A DNA stretch of 22,318 nt from CAYFJO01 sp964343305 (lineage in GTDB: Bacteria; Planctomycetota; Planctomycetia; Pirellulales; Pirellulaceae). The position numbers and the translations under genes were made by a program. Below the pieces are notes generated by a model, which worked only from the letters and a program-made list of their open reading frames with translations, was not told where the DNA came from and made no database searches. This document shows, in pieces, positions 1 to 8,333 of the stretch (position 1 is the first letter of the stretch; each line of letters starts with the position of its first letter). The stretch is from positions 1-22,318 of the forward strand of contig CAYFJO010000160.1 in the NCBI GenBank assembly GCA_964343305.1, in the 5' to 3' direction.

Positions 1-41
1 TTGCCGATGTCTCTCTGTATTTTTCGACGCGTTCATGGCGC

Positions 42-80
42 CTAAATAAACTCGATTTTTGCGGCATATTAAGTTGAGGG
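42..80 (+). repeat. 39-bp imperfect direct repeat, copy 1
   Basis: Starts CTAAATAA and ends TTGAGGG, with a TTTTTGCG core in between. It aligns without gaps to 246-284, with 31 of 39 positions the same. It lies in the gene-free leader before the transposition operon and could be a protein-binding repeat. It does not resemble the TnsB-type sites of the right end. The end of this copy can also pair GAGGG with CCCTC at about 86-91. Confidence 0.6.
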
Positions 81-245
81 ACTCTAACCCTCAGAAACAG
101 TCGTTTTGTGTTGTTGTTATAGCCCAATCCAACAGCATTCTAGCGCGGAACGGCGCATTCTTAACGTGGTTGCATTCTGCTCTGGCCTTTCAGGTTCAGC
201 GATGTTGTCGTAGGCAGTTTCGTTGCGCGCAGCACGCACGGCATG

Positions 246-284
246 CTAAATAATGCTGTTTTTTGCGTCATATAAAATTGAGGG
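246..284 (+). repeat. 39-bp imperfect direct repeat, copy 2
   Basis: Second copy of the repeat at 42-80, starting 204 bp after the first and in the same orientation. The CTAAATAA start, T-rich core, GCG, CATAT and TTGAGGG blocks are kept. The rest of 1-425 holds no convincing gene. Confidence 0.6.
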
Positions 285-344
285 TCCCCTTAGCCTTTCT
301 AGTCTTGATTCGGCAAGGAATTTCTACCCTGTTTGTGGTTCAAG

Positions 345-361
345 TCGCGAGTTGCTCGCGA
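345..361. promoter_or_regulatory. 17-bp palindrome upstream of the ku-tns operon
   Basis: TCGCGAGTTGCTCGCGA is a perfect 7-bp inverted repeat around TTG. The same place also holds a direct repeat of CGCGAGTTG at 346-354 and 357-365. It is 65 bp before the Ku start codon, where an operator of the transposition operon would be expected. No regulator gene next to it is known to bind it, and no convincing promoter was placed. Confidence 0.35.
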
Positions 362-425
362 GTTGAATTCACATTTCTTATCCCTGGTTCTTACGGGAAA
401 TCTATCTGAATAAAGGAATCAATCT

Positions 426-1229
426 ATGAAAAGCAATCAATTGCCGCGAGATGCGCAATTCGCGTCGGTGCAGTTATCAAGTCGCGCAAGTTGGATCGGC
501 GATTTGAAGTTTGACAAGTTAGCCGTTCCGGTGAAGGCACATTCGGCGATCGCATCGTCTGTTAACCAACTTCACCAAATCCACGCCGGATGCGGCAAAC
601 GCATTTGCCAGCGAAAAGTCTGTCCTGAGCACGGCGAACTCATCGAAGAACAAATTGCTAAGGCATTCACGTATTCGTCCAATCGCCATATCGCGTTGTC
701 ATCAGAGGACCTAGCCCATTTAGCTCCTGACGATAAAAAGACGATCACCATTGAGCAGTTCTTTCCCTCGGACGAACTGGACCTTTCGCTACTTGCCGGG
801 CGTAGTTTGTTTCTTGTTCCGGCGAATCTTGCGGCGCGACACTCGTATTTGGTTTTCGTGGCCGCACTCCGTCAAAAGCGAGTGTGGGCGTTTGGCGAAA
901 CGGTTTTCTCCAACCGGCGACAACTGGTTGTCATTCATGTTCAAAACGAATCTCTGATCCTGCATACACTTCACGACCCGGCATTACGTCGAGCGCCAGC
1001 GTCACTTCCGGTGAGCGAACCAAAGCCGCCGCGCGCGGAAGTACGAACTCTTGCTCGGAAGATTGACGAATTCATTCGCCGAATTGAATGGATGAGTTTT
1101 CGCGATCGCTATGCGGAGCAACTGGCATTGTTAGTTGAACAAAAAGTCGCACGAGAGAACAACGGAAGTTCAAGGAAAGACAGCAAGTCAAAGCGTGGCA
1201 GGTCACGGGCGCGAGCCTGCGTGGCATAA
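426..1229 (+). CDS. ku: Ku-type DNA-end-binding protein
   Basis: This 267-residue protein follows the bacterial Ku plan from end to end. Residues 22-42 (ASWIGDLKFDKLAVPVKAHS) match the start of the Ku beta-barrel. Next come HQIHAGCGKRI (51-60) and KVCPEHGE (64-71), an acidic-helix region near 94-110, and a strand-rich part to about 182 (ESLILHTL). A helical C-terminal arm (about 204-243, ending LLVEQKVA) resembles the end of bacterial Ku, followed by a basic tail of about 20 residues. Ku dimers ring broken DNA ends in non-homologous end joining, usually with ligase LigD; no LigD is in the window. The start has a good Shine-Dalgarno sequence (AAAGGA at 412-417). The gene heads the tns operon, with 25 bp to tnsA, so a role in protecting or joining ends left by transposition is likely but inferred. 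Confidence 0.85.
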   Translation: MKSNQLPRDAQFASVQLSSRASWIGDLKFDKLAVPVKAHSAIASSVNQLHQIHAGCGKRICQRKVCPEHGELIEEQIAKAFTYSSNRHIALSSEDLAHLAPDDKKTITIEQFFPSDELDLSLLAGRSLFLVPANLAARHSYLVFVAALRQKRVWAFGETVFSNRRQLVVIHVQNESLILHTLHDPALRRAPASLPVSEPKPPRAEVRTLARKIDEFIRRIEWMSFRDRYAEQLALLVEQKVARENNGSSRKDSKSKRGRSRARACVA

Positions 1230-1254
1230 CTGGTTGCTTGTCAAAGGTTGCGAA

Positions 1255-2094
1255 ATGAACGACACCTCCACTTCACTCCATCCGTCAACTTTCCGTTTGC
1301 GCCGTCGTACACCCGGATCGTTCGTACTCGTGCCTTGTCCGAAGATTGGTTGTTCGCTGCGCTGTCAGGGGCAGCTGGAGCGATCGGCTGCGGTGGTGAT
1401 GGCGGCCTGTCCAACAATCGCGAACATACAAGAGCAGCCGTTCGAGATCTGGTATGCGTGGCGTGAAACTTTGAACGGTATTCAGATTCGACTCGTCAGT
1501 GAGAAGCCAAAGAAACGTCGTAACAAAAAGACTGGCGACCGGTTCAGTTACATCGTTCCCGATTTCCTGACTTCCGGATCGAATGATCGTTGTCGATTGG
1601 TCGAAATCAAACCGTCACGCAAACTTACACGCAGCGATGTTCGACGCAAACTTGTCGTTGCTCAGTTATTTGCGCGTTCGCACGGCTGGAGTTTTCATTT
1701 GGTGACGGAAGAGCACCTGTTTTCTGGCCCATTGATCTCCACGATCAAATTGATTTCACGATATCGCGTTATTGATGCGAAGGACGCACTGCTTTCGAAA
1801 ATATGCCAGCGCGTGCCGAGGGACGGATGTGCGATCGGAGACTTGGTTGATGAAGTGACCCGTTTCGCCGATCCAGCAATCGCAAAGGCGCACCTCTTTC
1901 ACGTGTTATCGCTGGACGAATTAAGTTTCGATCCACTCGTTCAACCGCTTTCCGACGTTACGTTGGTTTTTCCGAAAGGGGTTATCACATGGGACCCGTT
2001 CGACTCGCTGTGGGTGTCGAATTCCTGCGCGATGGGCGGGCCTTTCGAGTGGTCCGCCAACTCACCAACGACCGCTTTATTGCCGAAGATGTAA
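1255..2094 (+). CDS. tnsA: TnsA-type transposon endonuclease
   Basis: This 279-residue protein shows the TnsA restriction-endonuclease-like core: a helix with GQLERSA (E42), QEQPFEIWY (59-67), then YIVPDF (D103) and LVEIKPS (E117, K119). These correspond to the E...D...ExK active site. Next comes VAQLFARSHGW (135-145), then VTEEHLF, typical of the fold's last helix and strand. The C-terminal half (about 160-279) would be the winged-helix part that contacts TnsC in Tn7. In Tn7, TnsA cuts the 5' strands so that the element leaves by cut-and-paste rather than cointegrate formation. The ATG at 1255 was chosen because AAAGG lies before it and the homologous part starts soon after. An upstream in-frame start would overlap ku and adds nothing recognisable. 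Its 3' end overlaps tnsB by 106 bp. Confidence 0.85.
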   Translation: MNDTSTSLHPSTFRLRRRTPGSFVLVPCPKIGCSLRCQGQLERSAAVVMAACPTIANIQEQPFEIWYAWRETLNGIQIRLVSEKPKKRRNKKTGDRFSYIVPDFLTSGSNDRCRLVEIKPSRKLTRSDVRRKLVVAQLFARSHGWSFHLVTEEHLFSGPLISTIKLISRYRVIDAKDALLSKICQRVPRDGCAIGDLVDEVTRFADPAIAKAHLFHVLSLDELSFDPLVQPLSDVTLVFPKGVITWDPFDSLWVSNSCAMGGPFEWSANSPTTALLPKM

Positions 2095-3974
2095 AGTTCC
2101 GAGTAGAAGAGGAACTATCAGAATCACAAATCCTGTCCATGTACTCTGACGGGCGTCTCCGATTCGCATCGAGTCATGAACAGGACCATGAATTCACGCC
2201 GAAACCACTTGCCATCAATGATCTTGATCCTCACCAAGTTCAAATCGTCGATTTCCGCTGGAAGGCAATTGAACCGTTAACCAAGTTGGCTAGTCCACCG
2301 ACGCACGTTGACTTTGATCATCGCGGTCAGGAGTTGAGAGATGCTGGTGTGGAGTGTTCATCGCGTTCACTTCGACGATACTGGAAGGCTTGGAAGCAGT
2401 CTGGCGGTGATCGATTGGCGCTCATTCCACGACACTCGCAACGGGGCGGTCGTGGACAAGCAAAGCGACGAAGCATTTTGCAGCGCAATCCCGCGTTGCG
2501 CAGAATTGTTGATGAAGCGCTTCAGTCGGTTTTTCTGACGAAAGCCCGCCGACCCATCTCAGCAGTCGTACGACGTGTACTGGAAGATGTTCAGCGCCAC
2601 AATTCGCGTTTGCCTTCTGAGCAGGCGATTCCAATCCCACGAGAACAATCTCTTTGGCAGGCAATTTCCCGCAAGATCAAAAGATTCGATCCGTGGGAAT
2701 TAGATCGAGCACGATGGGGACGGCAGATTGCGGATCGACGTCATGCACCAACGTCGCGGCAATGTCTCGCGAAACGAATTTTGGAACGCGTTGAGATTGA
2801 TCATTGTCTTCTGAAACTCGTCGTCGGCTGCGAGGCAGGTCCAATTGGCCAACCGTGGTTAACGACCTTGATCGACTATTACAGCCGGATGGTGGTCGGT
2901 TTCGCGTTGTCGTTTGAGCCACCTTCTTATGCCAGCGTGATGGAAGGACTTCGTCACACGATCCTGCCAAAATCGTATGTACGTGAACGGTTTCCTCGCG
3001 TTCAAGGCGAATGGCCATGCTACGGGGTTCCCGAAAAACTCGTGTGTGATCGCGGTGCAGATCTGACAAGCCGGGATCTTGAACACGCGGCATTTCAATT
3101 GAACATGGAGCTTGATTTCAACCCGCCTCGATCGCCAAATCTCAAGGGAGTTGTGGAATCGCATTTTGACACCCTCAACGACCAACTCATTTCATCGCTG
3201 CCCGGACGCACTTTTCGCAGTTGGGAGCGACGAGCTGATTACCGGCCAGATGACGAAATGCTCGTGCCGTTTGCAACTCTAGTTGAAGTGATCCATCTGC
3301 ATCTTGTGGACGTTTATTCCGTGAGCAAACATCCAACAACGTCAAAGACCCGCCTGGAAATGTGGCAAGAAAGTGCGGCGGAATTTCCGCCATGCCTTCC
3401 GGCCTCGCCGGACGATCTTGTGGTTTTGTTAGCCAAACGAGTTGATCGAACCTTGTCACGGCGTGGAATCGAATTGTTCGGAGCATTTTACAACAGCGAC
3501 GAACTGATGGCGTGGCGAGCTGACATGGCAGCGAATAACCGAAAAATGGATCGCATTCAAATTCGATATACACCATCGGACATGGGCCATGTTTGGGCGC
3601 TCAGTCCGTTGGACAATCGCTACATCAAGGTTCCGGCAATGGATGCCGCAATGCAAGGAATGACGGAATTCGAGTGGCGAGTGCTTCGTCGCGCGATCCG
3701 CGAGCGTTTCGACAAGCCAGAACATTTGATGGATCTTGCATCGGGCCGAAATGCGATTCGCGAGGTTGTTGAACAAACGATGAAAAAGCCGTCCCGAAAA
3801 CGTCGCGCGCGTGCTGCTCGATTTCTTGGCACATCGAGATTAACGTCGGACGGTGATGATTCGTCAGAATCCAATGAATCATCCGATGACACCCAACCGA
3901 CTGTCGAACATTCAACCGACGACATCGATTCATCTCAGTTGGACGTCGATGATTGGGAAGTTGCCAGCGATTAA
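1989..3974 (+). CDS. tnsB: TnsB/TniA-type DDE transposase
   Basis: This 661-residue transposase belongs to the retroviral-integrase superfamily (TnsB, TniA, MuA). It has N-terminal helix-turn-helix domains (about 85-240) and the catalytic triad D271 (VEIDHCLL), D354 (VCDRGAD) and E390 (GVVESHFDTLN). D354 and E390 are separated by 35 residues, the classic DD(35)E spacing. A beta-barrel region follows at about 500-575, and the C-terminus is long, basic, then very acidic and Ser/Asp-rich (about 600-661). That tail is where TnsB proteins contact TnsC. It would bind the end repeats and join 3' ends to target DNA. The start at 1989 has AAAGGGG before it, and the typical N-terminal segment (VEFLRDGRAFRVV) falls within the overlap with tnsA, which supports this start. 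Confidence 0.93.
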   Translation: MGPVRLAVGVEFLRDGRAFRVVRQLTNDRFIAEDVKFRVEEELSESQILSMYSDGRLRFASSHEQDHEFTPKPLAINDLDPHQVQIVDFRWKAIEPLTKLASPPTHVDFDHRGQELRDAGVECSSRSLRRYWKAWKQSGGDRLALIPRHSQRGGRGQAKRRSILQRNPALRRIVDEALQSVFLTKARRPISAVVRRVLEDVQRHNSRLPSEQAIPIPREQSLWQAISRKIKRFDPWELDRARWGRQIADRRHAPTSRQCLAKRILERVEIDHCLLKLVVGCEAGPIGQPWLTTLIDYYSRMVVGFALSFEPPSYASVMEGLRHTILPKSYVRERFPRVQGEWPCYGVPEKLVCDRGADLTSRDLEHAAFQLNMELDFNPPRSPNLKGVVESHFDTLNDQLISSLPGRTFRSWERRADYRPDDEMLVPFATLVEVIHLHLVDVYSVSKHPTTSKTRLEMWQESAAEFPPCLPASPDDLVVLLAKRVDRTLSRRGIELFGAFYNSDELMAWRADMAANNRKMDRIQIRYTPSDMGHVWALSPLDNRYIKVPAMDAAMQGMTEFEWRVLRRAIRERFDKPEHLMDLASGRNAIREVVEQTMKKPSRKRRARAARFLGTSRLTSDGDDSSESNESSDDTQPTVEHSTDDIDSSQLDVDDWEVASD

Positions 3975-4030
3975 CGTACAACGTGGCCCCTTTCGTCTCG
4001 CCGCGTTTCTAACGGAACCGTGGAGTTTTT

Positions 4031-5086
4031 ATGACTCGAAAAAAACCATCTCCTCTGAAAACGGATCGGCGTGATTGGCGAAAAAGCCCCGTCGCCGAAC
4101 GTATCGCTGTGGCGAACAAGCTCCTCGTGCTTCACCCTCGGTTTTGCGAAGCACTCGATCTGTTGAAACGATGCCACGATAGTCGTTTGCACGGCGGAGA
4201 GCCGCATTGCGGCGCGATCCTCGGTTCGTCCGGTGTCGGAAAGACGACCGTTGTCGATCGGTTCATTCGCTTGCACCCGCGGGAAGAAACCGAATCGGCG
4301 ACTCGCCAGCCCGTGTTGAAAGTGACCTTGCAACCAGACGCCCGACCCAAAGGAATCGCTGCCGATATCCTACTGGCGCTCGAAGATCCAGCGTGGAGCA
4401 GCGGGACCGTTCAGACGTTGACGAACCGTGCGGTCAAGCTGCTTGACCGCTGCGGTGTTGAGTTGATTGTGTTGGACGAATTCCACCATTTGTTCGACGC
4501 GGATCGACTCAAGATCATGACAAAAGCTTCGCAGTGGCTGAAGGTGTTGATTGTCAACACTGGCATACCGATCGTCGTCTGCGGAATGCCGGTCGCTGAG
4601 CACGTGCTTGTTGCCGAGCATACGGAAAGGCGATTTAAGGAACGGCTTACGCTGCAATGTTTTAACTGGCGCACAGCCGCCGGCCGTCGAGAGTTTTGCG
4701 GAATGTTGAAAAAGCTTGATGATTCGTTGCCATTGGCGAAGCCTTCCGCTCTTGCGGGACGAGAACTTGCAGGTCGATTCTATTTGGCGTGCCGTGGTAA
4801 CTCTGATTATTTGATGACGTTGATTCGCGGTGCTGTGCGAGAAGCTCTTCAGCGTGGAAACGAACAGATCGAGCAGTCGGATCTTGCCCGTGTGTTTGTA
4901 CAACGACTCTCTCATCAGCGAGTTTTGTCCGAGCAGTCAAATCCGTTCGTCGGGCAATTAGATCAATCCGCCCTAGACCGTGTGCAGCCGGCGGACGAAC
5001 ATCGTACGGCGGGCGTTGGCCTTTCTCCACGGGCAGCCCATCAACGAAAACGGAAGGCAACCGCGAGCGATTTTTTAGGGGGTTAA
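4031..5086 (+). CDS. tnsC: TnsC/TniB-type AAA+ transposition ATPase
   Basis: This 351-residue protein has a Walker A motif GSSGVGKT (65-72) and a Walker B motif LIVLDEFHH (145-153). The N-terminal stretch (RRDWRKSPVAERI, 13-25) is like the start of TniB proteins. It would form an ATP-dependent filament or ring on target DNA and bridge TniQ to TnsB. The last 60 residues or so are polar and basic and may be the partner-binding tail. GGAG lies 5 bp before the ATG, 56 bp after tnsB, and the stop is one base before the TniQ start, showing translational coupling. The size is closer to TniB/TnsC of small Tn7-like elements than to the longer TnsC of Tn7 itself. Confidence 0.9.
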   Translation: MTRKKPSPLKTDRRDWRKSPVAERIAVANKLLVLHPRFCEALDLLKRCHDSRLHGGEPHCGAILGSSGVGKTTVVDRFIRLHPREETESATRQPVLKVTLQPDARPKGIAADILLALEDPAWSSGTVQTLTNRAVKLLDRCGVELIVLDEFHHLFDADRLKIMTKASQWLKVLIVNTGIPIVVCGMPVAEHVLVAEHTERRFKERLTLQCFNWRTAAGRREFCGMLKKLDDSLPLAKPSALAGRELAGRFYLACRGNSDYLMTLIRGAVREALQRGNEQIEQSDLARVFVQRLSHQRVLSEQSNPFVGQLDQSALDRVQPADEHRTAGVGLSPRAAHQRKRKATASDFLGG

Positions 5087-5087
5087 C

Positions 5088-7049
5088 ATGAAAGCGATGC
5101 GTCCATTACCCGCGCGCGAGCCATTACTTCCGGGAGAATCTCTCAGTAGCTTAGTCCGCAGAACCGCCGAAGCGATGGGCTACGAAAAATTGGCTCGAAT
5201 TCGATCATTGCTCAAGGAAGCTGGCGATCTTCCCGCTCACTTCAGCCAGCTACAACCAGGGCCAGTCTGGGACCGACTAGGACATTTGCTGAAGCAGCCG
5301 GCTGAGCAAATCAAACTTGCCAGTGTGCATCATTACGCAAATCGCTTCATACTCGTACCGCACAACGAACCGCTCGCGGACTGGTGTGACTCGAAGACTG
5401 CACTGCGGTTTTTCTCGTTCGGACGCGCTCCAGTTTGTCCGCGATGCTTTGATGAGGACGAGCATTCTTACGAGAGGCTGCGCTGGTCACTACGCCCATT
5501 GCCCGTTTGTATGCAGCACAATTCTCGTCTCATTTCAACTTGTCCAAAGTGTACCCAACCTCTTCGGCCGAGCCGACTGCAAGCAAACGTATGCCAATGT
5601 GGATTCAATATCCGCCATGCAAAAACAAGGTCGTTGACAGATTTGGAATTGAGACTCTTTCGCAGCGCTGCGAGATGGTTTGATGGCGGAAACTTACCCC
5701 TCAACGGTATGAATGCGTGCGCAACGTTTTGGTGGCTCGAACGTCTGGCTGCTGCAGTGACTAAGACGCCGTCGTGGCGCAAGCGGTTTGTTGTGGGGGA
5801 CGCGAACGCTGCGTCCTGTGAAGACGGTGCCAGCTCCTGGCTTGCAGCAATTTGCACTCTCGACAGTTGGCCGGACGGATTGTTCGACTTCCTGGATGAA
5901 TTCCAAAAGGTCACCAAGCATCGAACGACGGCAACGGGCGTCACGAGATCGTTCGGATTGTTGTTAAGGGAAGCGAAGCATTTGGAAGATCTGGGCTACT
6001 CCGAGCCAGCTGATACACTTCGTCGTTATTTGACCGAGTGCTTTACCGAAGGCCAATTGACAAGCAAGATTCGTTTGTTCAAAGAGCCCCAGCACCAACC
6101 TCTGTTGCGTGAGCGACTCTGGGTGACATTGACCGAGTCGGACAAGCAACTGCACTTTCGCAAGGGTGGCAGTGCTGCCCTGATCGAGCGTGGCATTCTC
6201 GACGGAACAATTCAAACATCGCAATCAGGCCATCGCACGGTTGGTCTGGTATCGCGCGACTCAATCAAGCAACTTGCGGAAGAACTAAAGACCGCTTGTT
6301 CCATTTCGGAAGTAACCCAGCAACTTGCGGTTGGTCGTAGTCGGGTCCTTCAGTTGATTAAATCCAATGAACTACCGCGATCTGTTTGGACCGCCGGTGG
6401 CTGGCGCATTCCTCGTTCGTCGATTGATCGATTGCTTCACGTGGTTGGCGAATGCCCGGTCAAAGCGCCAAATAAGAATTGGATCACCGTGAGAGAAGCA
6501 ACTCGCCGCTTCGGCCCAACGGGTCTGAACTTCGTTCGACTTATTCAGTTGATCAAATCGGGACAAGTGAGCGCCAAACGCATTCCAACACGGAAGGCGT
6601 TTCAAGGATTGGTAGTGTCGGCGGCGGACCTGGCGCAAGCCCATCTCGTCATTCGTCGCATGCATGACGACGAGCGCGGGTATCCACTGAATCGTGTTGC
6701 CAGATCACTGATCTCAGGTCGGCCAATGAAAGAATCGACGGTGAAGAAGTGGATTGAAATGGGATTGCTCCAGGCGAATCGCGAAGGACGTGCGCTGGTC
6801 GTAACGTCGAACGAAGTCGATCGCTTTCGGTCGAGTTATTGTCTGTTCGGTGATGCGGCCAAGATTCTGAACATCCACAAAACAACTTTGTTGCGCTGGG
6901 TCTCTGAAGGCGAACTAACACCGGTTTACGGACCTCAGGTTACGCCGGGTACAGGTTTCAACGTGTTTCGACGAGAGGACGTTGTGCACCTGAAGGAGTT
7001 CATTCAGAGTCACCATCGAAAGTGGCGAGCCTGCCGGTCGCGCGAATAG
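5088..7049 (+). CDS. tniQ: TniQ/TnsD-type target-selector protein with tandem HTH units
   Basis: This 653-residue protein opens with the TniQ signature (LPGESLSSLVRRTAE, 14-28). A zinc-binding block follows: C117/C120, C141/H144, C152/C155 and C169/C171. Residues 350-638 look like about five consecutive winged helix-turn-helix or excisionase-like units (about 350-400, 403-451, 465-520, 531-580, 583-638). Each has a helix pair, a short turn such as SNELP, SGQVS, MGLLQ or EGELT, a wing, and a final helix. In Tn7, TnsD reads a specific chromosomal site and recruits TnsC. The array here suggests recognition of a long DNA target; that is inference. The ATG is one base after the tnsC stop. The operon terminator is 31 bp downstream. 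Confidence 0.88.
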   Translation: MKAMRPLPAREPLLPGESLSSLVRRTAEAMGYEKLARIRSLLKEAGDLPAHFSQLQPGPVWDRLGHLLKQPAEQIKLASVHHYANRFILVPHNEPLADWCDSKTALRFFSFGRAPVCPRCFDEDEHSYERLRWSLRPLPVCMQHNSRLISTCPKCTQPLRPSRLQANVCQCGFNIRHAKTRSLTDLELRLFRSAARWFDGGNLPLNGMNACATFWWLERLAAAVTKTPSWRKRFVVGDANAASCEDGASSWLAAICTLDSWPDGLFDFLDEFQKVTKHRTTATGVTRSFGLLLREAKHLEDLGYSEPADTLRRYLTECFTEGQLTSKIRLFKEPQHQPLLRERLWVTLTESDKQLHFRKGGSAALIERGILDGTIQTSQSGHRTVGLVSRDSIKQLAEELKTACSISEVTQQLAVGRSRVLQLIKSNELPRSVWTAGGWRIPRSSIDRLLHVVGECPVKAPNKNWITVREATRRFGPTGLNFVRLIQLIKSGQVSAKRIPTRKAFQGLVVSAADLAQAHLVIRRMHDDERGYPLNRVARSLISGRPMKESTVKKWIEMGLLQANREGRALVVTSNEVDRFRSSYCLFGDAAKILNIHKTTLLRWVSEGELTPVYGPQVTPGTGFNVFRREDVVHLKEFIQSHHRKWRACRSRE

Positions 7050-7080
7050 AGTTGCGTTTCAAAACCGTAGCGATGGCCAT

Positions 7081-7110
7081 GGCGTTCAATTTGAACGCCT
7101 TTTTTGTTTT
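7081..7110 (+). terminator. Rho-independent terminator of the ku-tns operon
   Basis: GGCGTTC AATTT GAACGCC forms a perfect 7-bp stem (9 bp if AA and TT pair), immediately followed by TTTTTTGTTTT. It lies 31 bp after the TniQ stop and separates transposition genes from cargo. Confidence 0.85.
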
Positions 7111-7136
7111 CTTGAAAAAGGCAGATTGGAGTGCTG

Positions 7137-7937
7137 ATGAATGCATTATCTTCCCAGCAGAAATTCGCAATGTGTCAGTGGCGTCACCAGATTGCTTCGC
7201 GCGATTGGAACTTGCTTCCCTCGAATCCACTATCCTGCGCGGCATTCGGATATTCCGTGCGCGGCAGACAGACTGGTGACTTGGTGGAGTTAGGCCAGTT
7301 CGTTGCCGTCGTCGTTCATTACGACCGACCGCGTAAAAAGAGTGCGGCCATTCGCCTGACCGGGTTTCATGGATCGACAGTTCCCTGGGGTGTCAAATGG
7401 GGTGGACCAAGCGCGAGTGTGTTTGAGAAAGATCTGGCATTGGAACCCCATAAGAACGCAAATGGACGGCGACTGGAACTGAACCAGCCACACCTCATCA
7501 AAGTCGCTCTGCAAATCGATCGGAAGCTTTGGGATGCGGCGGCAACCGGTCGAAAGTTATCCACTAAAACTCGACCGTTGAGATTGCCGAAGTTGTGGGC
7601 GGCGTTTGATCATGCGACGGCGAATCACATTGATGGTGCAGGACCTGAGTTGCAGGCAACGTGCAAACGACGTCGACAAACGGCGAATGCCCTCATGCAA
7701 CAAAATCGCCGACGCCATCATGGCTACACGCTATTTCCACTGAACTGGGTCAGTCATCATTGGGAAGAAGTTGCAGCAGTTTATGTCGACCTTTATCGCT
7801 ATCCCAAGGTGCAGGTTGTCGCCGACGAACTATACGGTTTTCGTGGAGCGTGTGAGTTTGACTTTCGACACACGCGTTTTTCGCAGCGTGCGCCAAGACG
7901 GTCTTGTTCCGACCGCCGCCCCTACGTTGCTGCATGA
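7137..7937 (+). CDS. Hypothetical protein, first cargo gene
   Basis: I do not recognise this 266-residue protein. It is soluble, with no signal peptide or membrane segment. It is basic, with a rather hydrophobic, strand-like middle (LGQFVAVVVHY, about 52-62) and a run of Arg/Lys and Gln around 175-195 (CKRRRQ, QNRRRHHG). The ATG at 7137 is preferred because GGAG lies 5 bp upstream; a GTG two codons earlier is possible. It sits between the transposition terminator and the DUF1257 gene (27 bp gap). Only about 26 bp separate the terminator from its start, so its promoter must overlap the end of tniQ or rely on read-through. The last 20 or so residues are Arg/Ser-rich and could reflect a recent frame change, as another frame stays open there. 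Confidence 0.6.
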   Translation: MNALSSQQKFAMCQWRHQIASRDWNLLPSNPLSCAAFGYSVRGRQTGDLVELGQFVAVVVHYDRPRKKSAAIRLTGFHGSTVPWGVKWGGPSASVFEKDLALEPHKNANGRRLELNQPHLIKVALQIDRKLWDAAATGRKLSTKTRPLRLPKLWAAFDHATANHIDGAGPELQATCKRRRQTANALMQQNRRRHHGYTLFPLNWVSHHWEEVAAVYVDLYRYPKVQVVADELYGFRGACEFDFRHTRFSQRAPRRSCSDRRPYVAA

Positions 7938-7964
7938 TGAGTTTCTCAATCAAGGAGTCTGCCA

Positions 7965-8333
7965 TTGTCACACATCGTTCAAATCGAGACAAAAGTTCGG
8001 GATGCAACCGCAGTACACGCAGCCTGCCGAACACTAAACCTTCCGCAGCCGGTCAAAGGTATGACCCAACTCTTTTCGGGTGAAGTCCGTGGGCTTGCTG
8101 TTCAATTGCCGGATTGGCGATATCCGATCGTCTGTGACACCGAATCTGGCACGCTTCATTACGACAATTACAACGGCGCTTGGGGCGATCAAGCGGAACT
8201 TGATCAATTCCTGCAGCGCTACGCAATTGAAAAGACCCGGCTTGAAGTGCGTCGAAAAGGTCATACGATGACCGAACAGCGACTCTCGGATGGCTCCGTC
8301 AAACTAACGATCAACGTTGGGGGTGCTGCATGA
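7965..8333 (+). CDS. DUF1257 (Ycf35-like) protein
   Basis: This 122-residue protein begins MSHIVQIETKVRD and ends in a short basic and Gly-rich tail, as in DUF1257 proteins, the family of plastid/cyanobacterial Ycf35. The middle (DWRYPIVCDTESGTLHYDNYNGAWGD, in two halves around 52-76) has the tryptophan, tyrosine and aspartate pattern of that family. The function is unknown. The start is TTG, placed by AAGGAG seven bases upstream and by the match of the N-terminus. It overlaps the next gene by the ATGA tetranucleotide, showing coupling. Together with the DUF2997 protein and a Ycf46-like ATPase it forms a three-gene set that recurs in bacterial and cyanobacterial genomes as I recall; the link to the ubiquitin-like genes downstream is by position. 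Confidence 0.8.
   Translation: MSHIVQIETKVRDATAVHAACRTLNLPQPVKGMTQLFSGEVRGLAVQLPDWRYPIVCDTESGTLHYDNYNGAWGDQAELDQFLQRYAIEKTRLEVRRKGHTMTEQRLSDGSVKLTINVGGAA

Noticed and set aside
59..253. 64-residue reading frame in the leader
   Set aside because: No ribosome site, biased composition, crosses the repeats, and no family recognised.
305..340. Sigma-70 promoter before ku
   Set aside because: TTGATT at the right distance but no convincing -10; not enough to call.
1..425. CRISPR array or CRISPR-associated transposon
   Set aside because: Only two imperfect repeats 204 bp apart, and no Cas gene in the window.
1..425. Left transposon terminus
   Set aside because: No sequence like TGTTCTACA or the TnsB-type sites of the right end was found.
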